Part shown: piece by piece, positions 25,357 to 34,537 of the stretch | Position numbering within the stretch: position 1 is the stretch's first letter | How the letters are laid out: each line of letters opens with the position of its first letter | Assembly (NCBI GenBank): GCA_013205405.1 | Contig: JABMMZ010000105.1 | Span: 1 to 34,927 of the forward strand | Direction: 5' to 3' | Length of the DNA: 34,927 bases | DNA from: Bacteroidota bacterium | GTDB lineage: Bacteria > Bacteroidota > Bacteroidia > NS11-12g > UBA955 | The notes under the pieces: model-generated | What the model was told of the DNA's origin: nothing | The model's input: the letters and a program-made list of their open reading frames with translations, nothing else | The model's database searches: none | Made by a program: the position numbers and the translations under genes

Positions 25357-28077
25357 TTATTTAAGTAAACTTTTTACAGTAGCAGCAAGCATAGATATCA
25401 TAAAGAAACGTAATAAATTTTTATCGAGACCTTCTCCAAGTGGCTTTCTTTTTAAAATAGATTTGTGGGGCACTTCTACAATAGCTCCAGGTTTTAGTTT
25501 AGGATATTTTATAAATAAAATATAGTTTAGGGGTTTTTTTCTACTTCCGTCAGCATAAGTTATTACAGTTTTTCTTCTAACAGCACCATCATCAAATCCG
25601 CCAGCAAATTGTTTAATATAAAATTTAGCTCTACGCCCAGGTTTAAAGTAAGTACTTATACTTACTACTCCTTTTGCTATACGTACAGAGCCTTTTACAG
25701 TTACAATATCTGTAATTCTTGGAATAGTAATACTATCATTATTAGTTAAAATATAATTGTAATGAGAGTTTTTTCTCTTTAAAGCTTTGTGTAATTTTAT
25801 GATTACTCTTGAAGAAATACTATCTTGAATTTCTCTGTTAAAGATTGCGCCATGCGCAAAGGCGGTTGGCCTCAGTCCACCAGCTCTTTTTATAACATCA
25901 GATAAACGTTCATTTTCTTTTATTAAAACATATCTACCTGGATACATTACTTCGCCAGATAATTCAACAAATCTTGATGGGCGCGCATTGGGATTGCGTC
26001 TAACAAAAATTAAATCGCCAGGAAAAATAATAAATTTTTCTGCATTGGCATCTAAGTCAAAATTTTTCAAAACACCAATTGTAAATAACTTAGGAACAAT
26101 AGGGGTATTGATAATATTTTCTTTATCAGGTTCTATTAATCTAACTATTTCTAATATAGCATTTTCGGCATTCAAAGTAAAACCACCACATTCTAAAAGC
26201 AATTGCTTTAAGTTAGTGGATTGTACGTATGGTTTTGCGCCAGGCTTTCTAACTTCACCCATTATATTTATTGTAAATCTTTCAATAAACGTTTTTTGAT
26301 CAAATACTGTTAATACGTCACGTGCCTGTGGTTCAAAATTATCAGGTCCATTGGGATTGTCAATGGCTTTTTGAATATTAATTAAAGATTGGGTAGCGAT
26401 ACCATTTATATCAGTTCTTACTAAAATGGCTCTTTCTTTAATGGCTGTTTCAGTAAATCCTCTGCTTAAATTTAAATAATCTAATAGCTTTAAACCTTTT
26501 GTTAAGTCAAAAGCTTTACCTTCTCTAACACCGCCAACAATAGAAAAAGTTTGATCTGATAAAAGAGTAATTTTACTAAATATCATGATTGAATCTCTAT
26601 ATTTTAAAGCAATATCATGTAAAGGATTTTTAGCTAAAGCTTCGCCTAAAAGAAATGGTATAGTTGTCTTTGTTAAATCATCATTGGTTCTTATAATGTA
26701 AGCCCATTCTAAAGAGGTATTAATGACTATTCCATTGGCTCTTGCTATTAAAGTAGATACAGTTTCGCCCTTGTTTATGGTATATTCTCCAGGAATGTTT
26801 ACATCGCCTAGCATTTTTACTAATGTTTTATTATTATCAGCAATAGCATCAACAGTAAATACATCGCCATTTAAAACTTTAAAAGATTCTTTCATCTTAC
26901 CTAATGAATCATAATTAAAACTAAAGGAGATATGTTGATTATCGAAAATCCTCTTTAAGTATATATTTTTGGTATAAGCGTCTACTGTAAATCCTGAAGC
27001 AAAATTTAACACTTCATTAAGGGTTTCATTATGCTTTATTTCGTATGTGTTAGCCCGTTTTACCTGACCAGTTAATGTCACTAATTTTTTAATGGTAGGA
27101 ATAATAATATAATCATTGTTTTGAAGATATATTTCTCTTGAAGTTTTAGGGTTAAGCATGTATTCATAAACGTCAAAACTGTCTATTAAAACACCTTCTC
27201 TTTTTATGTAAATACTTCTTACAGAGCCTATATCAGTAGGTCCTCCTACACTAGAAAGTATATTGAAAACAGAATTAGATGCTAAAACATTAAATGTACC
27301 AGGATTAAATACTTCTCCAATAATGTTTACATTAATTTTACGAACACCTACTACAGTCAATTGAAAATTAGCACTTGAGCTTGAGAAACTTCTAAATTTG
27401 CTTCTAATAATTTCTCGTGCTTGGTTTACAGTTTTACCCTTTACATCTACTTTTACTAAATTTCCATAGGCTACATATCCTTGATTGTCTACAATTGCAT
27501 CTTGATTATAAGACGATAATCCCCAGATGGAAACATTTAACTTATCACCAACCCCAATAACATAATTTTCATCTGCTATTACATCGGTAGCTTTGGTATA
27601 AAATTTAATATTTGTACCTCTAAAAAAATGATGTCCCCAGGTAGCAGAAGTAGAAGCAGGTTGATTTTCTAAACGTGTAAGCTCCAATTCTTTTTGCAAT
27701 AAAATTTGTTCTTTTTGTAAAATTAAATTTAAGTTTCTACCTTTTATCAATATATTTTGGCTATCTACTCCTGTTTTGTATTTTTTAGCTCTAAGCTCTT
27801 CCAACTCATCCTCCATTTGCAAGCGTTTTTTCTCCAATTCTTGTTTTATAACGTCTGGCGATTTTGGCATGTTTTGAGAAATACTTGGTGTATCAGTAAC
27901 ATTGATGCTTGCATTGCCTTGGTTTGTATTAGCACCAGTAATGGCAGGGAAAAGCATATTCAATATACCACCGCCTGTTGCTCCAGATGCAGGTAAAACA
28001 GGAGGTACAATTTGTGCATTGCTAGTAATTGCAAGTATTACCATGCCTAATACCGAAATAAAGTGTTTAGTTTTCAT
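25357..28077 (-). CDS. Wza-like polysaccharide export protein with seven SLBB repeats
   Basis: This 906-residue protein is more than twice the size of E. coli Wza (about 380). After a signal peptide (KHFISVLGMVILAITSNAQ) comes a Gly/Asn-rich stretch, then charged coiled-coil-like helices (about 75-140, QELEKKRLQMEDELEELRA). The polysaccharide-export domain follows (DENYVIGVGDKLNVSIWG). I then count seven SLBB-type units, each starting with a short strand and GxV: IIGEVFNPGTF, LTGQVKRANTY, MLGDVNIPGEY, IVGGVREGKAF, IMGEVRKPGAK, LSGEVMYPGRY and VKGSVRIAKGV. A hydrophobic C-terminal helix (FFMISMLAATVKSLL) could span the outer membrane as in Wza. There is no lipobox Cys. The start overlaps the rmlA stop (TAATG). 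Confidence 0.93.
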   Translation of the reverse strand: MKTKHFISVLGMVILAITSNAQIVPPVLPASGATGGGILNMLFPAITGANTNQGNASINVTDTPSISQNMPKSPDVIKQELEKKRLQMEDELEELRAKKYKTGVDSQNILIKGRNLNLILQKEQILLQKELELTRLENQPASTSATWGHHFFRGTNIKFYTKATDVIADENYVIGVGDKLNVSIWGLSSYNQDAIVDNQGYVAYGNLVKVDVKGKTVNQAREIIRSKFRSFSSSSANFQLTVVGVRKINVNIIGEVFNPGTFNVLASNSVFNILSSVGGPTDIGSVRSIYIKREGVLIDSFDVYEYMLNPKTSREIYLQNNDYIIIPTIKKLVTLTGQVKRANTYEIKHNETLNEVLNFASGFTVDAYTKNIYLKRIFDNQHISFSFNYDSLGKMKESFKVLNGDVFTVDAIADNNKTLVKMLGDVNIPGEYTINKGETVSTLIARANGIVINTSLEWAYIIRTNDDLTKTTIPFLLGEALAKNPLHDIALKYRDSIMIFSKITLLSDQTFSIVGGVREGKAFDLTKGLKLLDYLNLSRGFTETAIKERAILVRTDINGIATQSLINIQKAIDNPNGPDNFEPQARDVLTVFDQKTFIERFTINIMGEVRKPGAKPYVQSTNLKQLLLECGGFTLNAENAILEIVRLIEPDKENIINTPIVPKLFTIGVLKNFDLDANAEKFIIFPGDLIFVRRNPNARPSRFVELSGEVMYPGRYVLIKENERLSDVIKRAGGLRPTAFAHGAIFNREIQDSISSRVIIKLHKALKRKNSHYNYILTNNDSITIPRITDIVTVKGSVRIAKGVVSISTYFKPGRRAKFYIKQFAGGFDDGAVRRKTVITYADGSRKKPLNYILFIKYPKLKPGAIVEVPHKSILKRKPLGEGLDKNLLRFFMISMLAATVKSLLK

Positions 28078-28940
28078 TATTTTTTTATTAATCCTAATAG
28101 ATAATCACCATAGCCACTCTTAGTTAAAGGTTTAGCTATGTTTTCCAATTGTTGGTTATTTATATATTTCATTCGCCAAGCTACCTCTTCAATACTGCCT
28201 ATTTTTAGGCCTTGTCTTTCTTCAATTACTTGAACAAATTGTCCTGCTTGCATTAAACTATTAAAAGTACCCGTATCTAACCAAGCAGTGCCTCTTTGTA
28301 GTATACCTACTTTAAGTTCTCCTCTTTTTAAATACTCTTTATTTACATCTGTAATTTCATATTCGTCTCGCGCGCTAGGTTTAAGATTTTTTGCAATTTT
28401 CACTACACTATTATCATAAAAATATAGCCCCGGAACAGCATAGTTAGATTTTGGAATGGCAGGTTTTTCTTCTATAGAAATAGCTTTATTTTCTTTGTCA
28501 AATTCCACCACACCGTATCTTTCGGGGTCGCTAACATGGTAAGCATAAATTACACCACCTTTAGGATCATTATTTTCTTGCAAAAGACTTTGTAATGAAG
28601 CTCCAAAGAAGATATTATCACCTAAAATTAGAGCCACTTTATCGGTTCCAATAAATTTTTCTCCAATCACAAATGCTTGGGCCAATCCATTCGGAATTTC
28701 TTGTACCGCATAGGTAAATTTACAACCTAAATTTTCACCATTACCTAATAGTTTTTCGAATTGCGGTAAATCATGAGGTGTAGAAATAATTAAGATTTCT
28801 TTAATCCCAGCCATCATTAAGGTTGATAATGGATAGTAAATCATAGGTTTATCGTATACCGGCATCATTTGTTTACTTACAGCCAATGTTAATGGATGTA
28901 ATCGTGTACCGCTTCCGCCTGCTAATATTATGCCTTTCAT
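28077..28940 (-). CDS. rfbA: Glucose-1-phosphate thymidylyltransferase
   Basis: RmlA/RfbA makes dTDP-glucose from glucose-1-phosphate and dTTP, the first step to dTDP-rhamnose and related sugars. The 287-residue protein begins [20 protein letters not shown] with the nucleotide loop. It then shows [50 protein letters not shown], and the AWLDTGTF motif near the C-terminus. It is cytoplasmic and works as a tetramer. rfbB is 12 bases upstream, and the Wza-like gene overlaps its stop (TAATG). rfbC and rfbD are not in the window, so the final sugar could be rhamnose or another dTDP-deoxysugar. Confidence 0.97.
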   Translation of the reverse strand: MKGIILAGGSGTRLHPLTLAVSKQMMPVYDKPMIYYPLSTLMMAGIKEILIISTPHDLPQFEKLLGNGENLGCKFTYAVQEIPNGLAQAFVIGEKFIGTDKVALILGDNIFFGASLQSLLQENNDPKGGVIYAYHVSDPERYGVVEFDKENKAISIEEKPAIPKSNYAVPGLYFYDNSVVKIAKNLKPSARDEYEITDVNKEYLKRGELKVGILQRGTAWLDTGTFNSLMQAGQFVQVIEERQGLKIGSIEEVAWRMKYINNQQLENIAKPLTKSGYGDYLLGLIKK

Positions 28941-28952
28941 TTTTCTTTTTAA

Positions 28953-30011
28953 TTAACGTTTAGCATACATAGCTTGGTAATATTGTTGGTAATTGCCGGT
29001 AGTTACATTTTGCAACCATTCGCTATTTGCCATATACCAATCTACTGTTTTTTCTAATCCTTGTTCAAATGTGACAGAAGGCTCCCAACCTAATTCATTC
29101 ATAAACTTGCTCGCATCTATAGCATATCTAAAATCATGTCCAGCTCTATCAGTTACATAGGTAATTAATTTTTCATTTTCACCACTCGCTCGACCAAGTT
29201 TAGCATCCATTAAAGCACATAAAAATTTAACGAGTTCTATATTTTTCCATTCGTTATTACCGCCAATATTGTAGGTATCGCCAATTTTTCCTTTGTGAAA
29301 AATATAATCAATAGCACGCGCATGGTCTTCTACAAATAACCAATCACGCACATTTTCTCCTTTGCCATATACTGGCAGAGGTTTATTATGTATAATATTA
29401 TTAATCATAAGTGGTATAAGCTTTTCGGGAAAATGATGAGATCCATAATTATTGCTACAATTAGAAATCTTAATTGGCATTCCATACGTATGATGGTAGG
29501 CACGCACAAAATGATCGCTACTTGCTTTAGATGCTGAATAGGGGGAGTTTGGGCTGTATGCAGTTATTTCTAAAAATTTACCTTCATCTCCTAATTGTCC
29601 ATAAACTTCATCGGTACTTACATGGTAAAAGACTTTATTATTATAATTATTATGCCAGATGGTTTTAGCAGCGTTTAATAAATTTACAGTGCCAACAACA
29701 TTAGTGATTACAAACTCTAAAGGGTTAGAAATAGACCTATCAACATGACTTTCTGCAGCTAAATGTATTACCCCATCAAAAAGATATTTATGAAACAAAT
29801 CTTGAATAAAATCTGCGTCTGTTATATCACCTTTTATAAAAGTATAATTGCTATTATTTTCTACATCTTTTAAATTTTCTAGATTACCTGCATAGGTCAA
29901 TTTATCTAAATTAAAAATATTGTAGTTAGGGAATAGATTTACAAATCTTCTTACTACATGAGAGCCGATAAAACCAGCTCCACCGGTTATTAAAATATTT
30001 TTTATAGTCAT
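28953..30011 (-). CDS. rfbB: dTDP-glucose 4,6-dehydratase
   Basis: RmlB/RfbB converts dTDP-glucose to dTDP-4-keto-6-deoxyglucose with bound NAD. The 352-residue short-chain dehydrogenase-type protein has the dinucleotide motif TGGAGFIGSHVVRRF near the N-terminus, then LAAESHVDRSI, the catalytic STDEVYG, and the YSASKASSDHFVRAY active-site Tyr/Lys pair. Later come NCSNNYGSHHFPEKLIPL, VYGKGENVRDWLFVEDH and TDRAGHDFRYAID. All fit RmlB rather than a UDP-glucose epimerase. Its start codon overlaps the stop of the FKBP gene (TAATG). Confidence 0.97.
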   Translation of the reverse strand: MTIKNILITGGAGFIGSHVVRRFVNLFPNYNIFNLDKLTYAGNLENLKDVENNSNYTFIKGDITDADFIQDLFHKYLFDGVIHLAAESHVDRSISNPLEFVITNVVGTVNLLNAAKTIWHNNYNNKVFYHVSTDEVYGQLGDEGKFLEITAYSPNSPYSASKASSDHFVRAYHHTYGMPIKISNCSNNYGSHHFPEKLIPLMINNIIHNKPLPVYGKGENVRDWLFVEDHARAIDYIFHKGKIGDTYNIGGNNEWKNIELVKFLCALMDAKLGRASGENEKLITYVTDRAGHDFRYAIDASKFMNELGWEPSVTFEQGLEKTVDWYMANSEWLQNVTTGNYQQYYQAMYAKR

Positions 30012-30850
30012 TATTTTAAATCAGCTAAAAACATATCAAATATTAAAGTAGCATTGGGTGGAATAACTCCACCTGCACCGCCACTTCCATAGGCTAAGCT
30101 AGGAGGTAGAATAGCTCTAACCTTCATGCCTTTATTCATTAATAAAAGCATTTCTTTCCAACCTTGTATTACGCCTGCATTTTGAACAGGTAAATCAAAA
30201 GTTTGGTCTCTGTCAAAACTACTATCGAATTTTACACCGTTTAATAGAAAACCAGCATAATGCATGCTTGCCATAGTGCCAGACTTAGCAGGCTTTGTTA
30301 TATCTCCTTTATCAATAATAATATATTTTAAACCACTAGCAGTAGTAATGGTATCTTTTCCTATTCCATCGTAGGGTGTGTATTGTATTTTTGGATATAC
30401 TTTTACTAATTCAACATCAAAAATTAAAGTTGAATTAGGTGGAATATCACCCATATCTTGACTACCATATCCTAAAGATGCAGGTATTATTAAAGTAGCT
30501 GTTTCGCCCTCTTTAAGGTATAAAAAGCCTTCGTCCCAACCTTGAATAACTTGACCTGTTCCAACGTTAAAACTAAACGGTTGGTTGCGGTCTTTAGAGC
30601 TGTCAAATTTTTTACCATTCAAAAGCGTTCCAGTATAATGAGCATCTATTTTATCGCCAGAATTTGGTTTCAATCCAGCTGGATTTTTATTTGTGATGAT
30701 ATATTTTAATCCTGAAGGTGTTGTTATAGTATCATTTGTCATAGGTTTGATTACATTAGGGGCAGTTTCTGTTATTTTAGATTTTTTTGCTTTACAGCTA
30801 CAAAATAATGCTATAGCTGATAAGCTGATGATGATGAAGTTTTTTTTCAT
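30011..30850 (-). CDS. Lipoprotein with two FKBP peptidyl-prolyl isomerase domains
   Basis: The 279-residue product has a lipoprotein signal ending LFCSC (Cys19 likely lipidated). Two FKBP domains follow (about 48-153 and 168-279). Domain 1 reads SGLKYIITNKNPAG, GTLLNGKKFDSSKDR, VIQGWDEGFLYLKEGE, IPASLGYGSQDMGDIPPNSTLIFDVEL. Domain 2 repeats the order with GVIQGWKEMLLLMNKGMK and LAYGSGGAGGVIPPNATLIFDM. Both keep most binding-pocket residues. It should catalyse prolyl cis-trans isomerisation at a membrane surface, helping envelope proteins fold. It is two bases from the upstream FKBP-like gene and overlaps rfbB by one base, so it belongs to the polysaccharide operon. Confidence 0.93.
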   Translation of the reverse strand: MKKNFIIISLSAIALFCSCKAKKSKITETAPNVIKPMTNDTITTPSGLKYIITNKNPAGLKPNSGDKIDAHYTGTLLNGKKFDSSKDRNQPFSFNVGTGQVIQGWDEGFLYLKEGETATLIIPASLGYGSQDMGDIPPNSTLIFDVELVKVYPKIQYTPYDGIGKDTITTASGLKYIIIDKGDITKPAKSGTMASMHYAGFLLNGVKFDSSFDRDQTFDLPVQNAGVIQGWKEMLLLMNKGMKVRAILPPSLAYGSGGAGGVIPPNATLIFDMFLADLK

Positions 30851-30852
30851 AT

Positions 30853-31728
30853 TTATTTATTTTCTACTTTTAAAATATTTATTTTATACACTAGGGTAGC
30901 AAATGGAGGAATCACGCCTTCGGCACCTTTGGCCCCAAAACCTAAATCGTAAGGAAGTATAAAAGTGGCTTTATCACCTTGATTCATTTTAATTAACATT
31001 TCATACATTCCAATAGGTTGGAATTGAGATTTAATAACTCTTGCTATTTGCGGATTTCCCATGGTATAAGAGTTATAAAATTCTGTACCATCTAATAAAC
31101 TAGCTATAAAATGAAATTTAACCACACTGTTTTCAGTTACACGCTTAGCAGTATCTGCATAGGCTTTAGAATGAAATTGTGCTCTAATACCATTTGAAGA
31201 GTCTAACTGAACAACTAGTCCGTTCTTTTTTACATACACCAAAGTATTTGCAATTTCCTCGCTCCATTTGGCAATTTTTTCAGCATTAACTAAACTATCT
31301 TTTTGATACTCCGTTAATTTTCTATCCATTTTAATAATAAATTTTAAATTACTACCTTTTTTAATGAATGATGGCAATGCAGTTTCTAATCTAGATTTTA
31401 AAAAGAAAGAATCAGCACTTATTAAAAATTGTGCACTATCTCCTTCAGTCATCATACCTAGAGCGTCCATAATATCCCCTCCTTTATGTGTTGGTGCTAC
31501 CAAAAGAATTCTATCGGGTGTTTGACCAAAATTACTAAAAATAATAGAATCTTCAGAATTTGTAATGCTGTAGTAGCATTGTAAAAATTCGCCAACATTA
31601 GGTAACACAAGTTTTTGGCTTCGTTTAAGAAATTTAAATTTTAAACCTTTGTCCGTTTTAGAATAGTTATTGCATGCTGCTAAAAGCAAGATAATGGTAA
31701 GTACTGATATAAATTTTTTATTACGCAT
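30853..31728 (-). CDS. FKBP-like lipoprotein with divergent tandem domains
   Basis: This 291-residue product begins with a lipobox (LLLAACNN, Cys19). It appears to hold two FKBP-like units. The second (about 185-288) is clear: VVKFHFIASLLDGTEFYNSY, then MYEMLIKMNQGDKATFILP, then GFGAKGAEGVIPPFATLVYKI. The first (about 28-140) is divergent: EFLQCYYSITNSEDSIIFSNF, DIMDALGMMTEGDSAQFLI, with the catalytic pocket poorly kept, so it may be only a chaperone-like domain. A charged linker (TEYQKDSLVNAEKIAKWSEE) separates them. It overlaps nrnA by 8 bases and precedes a second tandem FKBP lipoprotein by two bases. Confidence 0.85.
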   Translation of the reverse strand: MRNKKFISVLTIILLLAACNNYSKTDKGLKFKFLKRSQKLVLPNVGEFLQCYYSITNSEDSIIFSNFGQTPDRILLVAPTHKGGDIMDALGMMTEGDSAQFLISADSFFLKSRLETALPSFIKKGSNLKFIIKMDRKLTEYQKDSLVNAEKIAKWSEEIANTLVYVKKNGLVVQLDSSNGIRAQFHSKAYADTAKRVTENSVVKFHFIASLLDGTEFYNSYTMGNPQIARVIKSQFQPIGMYEMLIKMNQGDKATFILPYDLGFGAKGAEGVIPPFATLVYKINILKVENK

Positions 31729-32740
31729 TTAGTTCTTGTTTATATTCTTTTAAAAAGTCTTTAAATTGTAAAACAGTTTCTTCTAAAGTCTTAGGACTAC
31801 TTCCACCAGCGGCATTAAAATGTCCGCCACCATTAAAATATTTTATAGCAAAAGCATTGGCCGCAAATTTACCTTTGCTTCTAAAACTCATTTTTACCAT
31901 TTTGCTTCTATCAATTATTAATACGGCAAATTTAATACCTTCTATTCCTAATCCATAATTTACTAAACCCTCAGTATCACCTGTTTGTGTTTTAAATGTT
32001 TTAAGTTCATCGCTAGTAATGGTAATTAATACAGTATTATATTCCCTTAATACTTCCATTTTTTGGCTAATTGCATAACCAATAAATCTAACCCTCTCTT
32101 CAGTAAAACTATCAAATACTTGGTCGTGGATACTTACATGATCAATACCAAAATCCATTAAATTGGCCGCTATTCTGTGTGTATTACTAGAGCAATTACT
32201 ATGACGGAAAGAGCCGGTATCAGTCATTATTCCAGTGTATAGGCAAGCAGCAGCGTCTTTGTCAAGATGATTAGTATTATCACTTTCTTTTATAAAACGG
32301 TAAACTAATTCGCAGGTACTACTCGCCTTATCATCCCAATAAGTAAGTTGTTCAAAACCTTGAGGATATTGATGGTGATCAATTAAGATTTTAATAGCTT
32401 TACAATTTCCTATAATTTCACCATATTCATTAATTCTATTAAGATGATTAAAATCTAAGCAAAAAACAAAGTCTGCCTCAGCAGTTATTTTTTTGGCTTT
32501 ATCCTCATTACCTTCAAAAACCAATACATCGTTACTTCCTTTCATCCAATGCAGAAAAGTAGCAAAATCGGTAGGCGTAATGACAGTAGAAGAAATACCT
32601 ATATTATTTAAGAATAATTGCAAACCAAGACTGCTACCCATCGCATCAGCATCTGGCTTATGATGGGTAGTAATAACCACTTTAGCTGATGGCGTATTTT
32701 TAATAATAGATAGTATTTCAGTAGCGGAATTATTTGCCAT
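31721..32740 (-). CDS. nrnA: DHH-family phosphoesterase (NrnA-type)
   Basis: The 339-residue protein is a DHH/DHHA1 phosphoesterase of the NrnA group. These enzymes degrade short oligonucleotides and can dephosphorylate pAp; some cleave cyclic-dinucleotide breakdown products. Motifs are TTHHKPDADAMGSS (His/Asp metal ligands), FCLDFNHLNR, ILIDHHQYP (the DHH motif) and GIMTDTGSFRHS, with GGGHFNAAGG in the DHHA1 part. I choose the ATG at 32740: it starts MANNSATEIL, while the earlier ATG at 32755 falls on a -7-like sequence (CATCTTTG at 32755-32762). It is the first gene of the long operon running to 24288. Confidence 0.9.
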   Translation of the reverse strand: MANNSATEILSIIKNTPSAKVVITTHHKPDADAMGSSLGLQLFLNNIGISSTVITPTDFATFLHWMKGSNDVLVFEGNEDKAKKITAEADFVFCLDFNHLNRINEYGEIIGNCKAIKILIDHHQYPQGFEQLTYWDDKASSTCELVYRFIKESDNTNHLDKDAAACLYTGIMTDTGSFRHSNCSSNTHRIAANLMDFGIDHVSIHDQVFDSFTEERVRFIGYAISQKMEVLREYNTVLITITSDELKTFKTQTGDTEGLVNYGLGIEGIKFAVLIIDRSKMVKMSFRSKGKFAANAFAIKYFNGGGHFNAAGGSSPKTLEETVLQFKDFLKEYKQELNA

Positions 32741-32889
32741 ACAGTTTAAGCCCACAAAGATGCTTTAAATACCTGTTAAGTAGAAAAATATTTTCGCCCG
32801 AACTACCTGTTTTTTTCGATAAAAGATACACTTCGGATAGCGTTATGCACACTTTTATAACATTTTAGACAAAATTAGCTAAAAAAGAA

Positions 32890-33759
32890 TTATAAATGTT
32901 TTTCTGCATGGTAACTGCTTCTAACCATAGGACCACTCTCAACAATTTTGAACCCTTTGATTTCGCCTATTTCTTTATATTTTAAGAATTGAGCAGGTTT
33001 TACATATTCTTTAATTTCTAAGTGCATTTTAGTAGGTTGTAAATATTGACCTAGGGTAATTACATCGCAACCATTTGTAATTAAATCGTCCATAGCTTTT
33101 AGCACTTCTTCTTCAGTTTCGCCAAGTCCTAGCATTATACCACTTTTAGTGCGACATCCATATTCTTTGGTTCGCTTTATTTGTTCTAAGCTTCTTTCGT
33201 ATTTTGCCTGTGGTCTTACAATTTTGTATAAGCGTTCTACAGTCTCCATATTATGGCTTACCACTTCTGGTTTTTCAGCTAATACCATTTCTAATAAATC
33301 CCAATGTGCTTTAAAATCTGGAATTAAAGTTTCCATGGTTACACCAGGATTAATACGTTTTACTTCTTTAATAGTTGCAGCCCACACGCCTGCGCCTTTA
33401 TCTTTAAGCTCATCTCTATTAACTGATGTAATAACTGCATGTTTTATGCGCATAGCTTTTATGGCTTGTGCTACTCTATTTGGCTCGTCTTGGTCGTATT
33501 CATTAGGCCTGCCGGTAGCTACAGCACAAAAGGAGCAACTGCGTGTACATATATTTCCTAAAATCATAAATGTAGCAGTACCTGCTCCCCAACACTCACC
33601 CATATTTGGGCATTTACCATCTTCACATATTGTATGTAATTTTTGTTCTCTGACTATTTTTTTTACCTCAGCATAATTAGTGCCGGTAGGTAGTTGAATT
33701 TTAAGCCAATCTGGTTTTTGGCGTTTTCTTTTAGATGTATTATTTATTAAAGTATCCAA
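32890..33759 (-). CDS. lipA: Lipoyl synthase
   Basis: LipA is a radical-SAM enzyme that inserts two sulfurs into octanoyl groups on lipoyl domains of 2-oxoacid dehydrogenases and the glycine cleavage system. The auxiliary cluster motif is [12 protein letters not shown], the SAM cluster motif is CTRSCSFC, and the C-terminal RSSYHA supplies the serine ligand. I prefer the TTG at 33759 (289 residues), four bases after the upstream stop, because the ATG at 33825 overlaps the upstream gene by 62 bases and adds a stretch unlike LipA. A TTG at 33780 is also possible. lipB is not adjacent. The 131-bp space downstream to nrnA holds no gene. Confidence 0.93.
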   Translation of the reverse strand: MDTLINNTSKRKRQKPDWLKIQLPTGTNYAEVKKIVREQKLHTICEDGKCPNMGECWGAGTATFMILGNICTRSCSFCAVATGRPNEYDQDEPNRVAQAIKAMRIKHAVITSVNRDELKDKGAGVWAATIKEVKRINPGVTMETLIPDFKAHWDLLEMVLAEKPEVVSHNMETVERLYKIVRPQAKYERSLEQIKRTKEYGCRTKSGIMLGLGETEEEVLKAMDDLITNGCDVITLGQYLQPTKMHLEIKEYVKPAQFLKYKEIGEIKGFKIVESGPMVRSSYHAEKHL

Positions 33760-33763
33760 TCTT

Positions 33764-34528
33764 TTATTTATTTTTACCAAGTGCAAAGCTAATATAAAAA
33801 CCTGAATACAAGGTTTTGTTTTCAATTTTATGAATAAGCGATGGTTTACTAGGCATCCAATCTAATGTAAAACCCACTTCAATGCTTTTGTATTCACTTC
33901 CATAATTACCCCAATTAAATTCGGCACCTGTTTTAAAACTTAGCCCACCCGTAAAATTTAAGGTATTAATACCTGTAAAATAGGAAGAATTGCCCACAAT
34001 ATTTGCAGTATTAATAATTTCAGGATTGTAACGTCTTGCTACAATAATAAAATTATTAGGATTGTTAGGATCTATTTCATTTACATCTAAAAAAATGGGT
34101 TTAATTATGCCTAAGTTAGGACCAGCAACTGCAAAAAAACCAATATTGATGCTATTTTTAGAATTTCTTTCTGCAAATAAATAATGCAAGCCACCCATTA
34201 AACGTAAATTGTAAAGTCTGTTAATTTTATTGTAGGTAAAAGGCTTAGGATTGCCAATTCTATTGTTTATTATTTGTTTTTCTTTTGGATTTTTTAAAGA
34301 AGTTAAATCAATATCTAATGCCTTACTTAAATTATTTTTAAAAGGAAAGGTTGTTCTAAAAAATAGTCCTGTCCCGTTGGTAGAGGCTTTAATTCCAAAT
34401 TTAATACTTTCTTCCGGGATATAAAACCCCGTATTATTTTCTTGAGCCATAGTATTACCGGCATAAATAAAAATGCAAAAACAGATTTTTTTAATTAATT
34501 GAATTGTATGTTTGTATTTAATTAACAA
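33764..34528 (-). CDS. Probable outer-membrane beta-barrel protein
   Basis: The 254-residue product has a basic then hydrophobic N-terminus ([20 protein letters not shown]), cleavage probably near TMAQ, followed by alternating strand-like segments rich in Gly, Asn and aromatics ([57 protein letters not shown]) and a last strand GFYISFALG. This fits a small Bacteroidota outer-membrane barrel of unknown role. The nominal TTG start at 34528 falls inside a perfect -7 box, so either this start or that promoter is wrong; no downstream ATG precedes the signal peptide. It is followed by lipA after four bases (using the TTG start). Confidence 0.7.
   Translation of the reverse strand: MLIKYKHTIQLIKKICFCIFIYAGNTMAQENNTGFYIPEESIKFGIKASTNGTGLFFRTTFPFKNNLSKALDIDLTSLKNPKEKQIINNRIGNPKPFTYNKINRLYNLRLMGGLHYLFAERNSKNSINIGFFAVAGPNLGIIKPIFLDVNEIDPNNPNNFIIVARRYNPEIINTANIVGNSSYFTGINTLNFTGGLSFKTGAEFNWGNYGSEYKSIEVGFTLDWMPSKPSLIHKIENKTLYSGFYISFALGKNK
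34507..34514 (+). promoter_or_regulatory. OsmC gene -7 box
   Basis: TATGTTTG matches TAnnTTTG and lies 23 bases before the ATG at 34538. The upstream -33 zone is T-rich without a clear TTG. Confidence 0.4.
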
Positions 34529-34533
34529 AATTA
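34526..34533 (-). promoter_or_regulatory. -7-like box at the barrel gene start
   Basis: Minus strand TAATTTTG is a perfect TAnnTTTG match, but it includes the TTG taken as the barrel protein's start. If it is a promoter, translation must begin further downstream from a non-ATG codon, or the match is chance. Confidence 0.25.
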
Positions 34534-34537
34534 TAAA

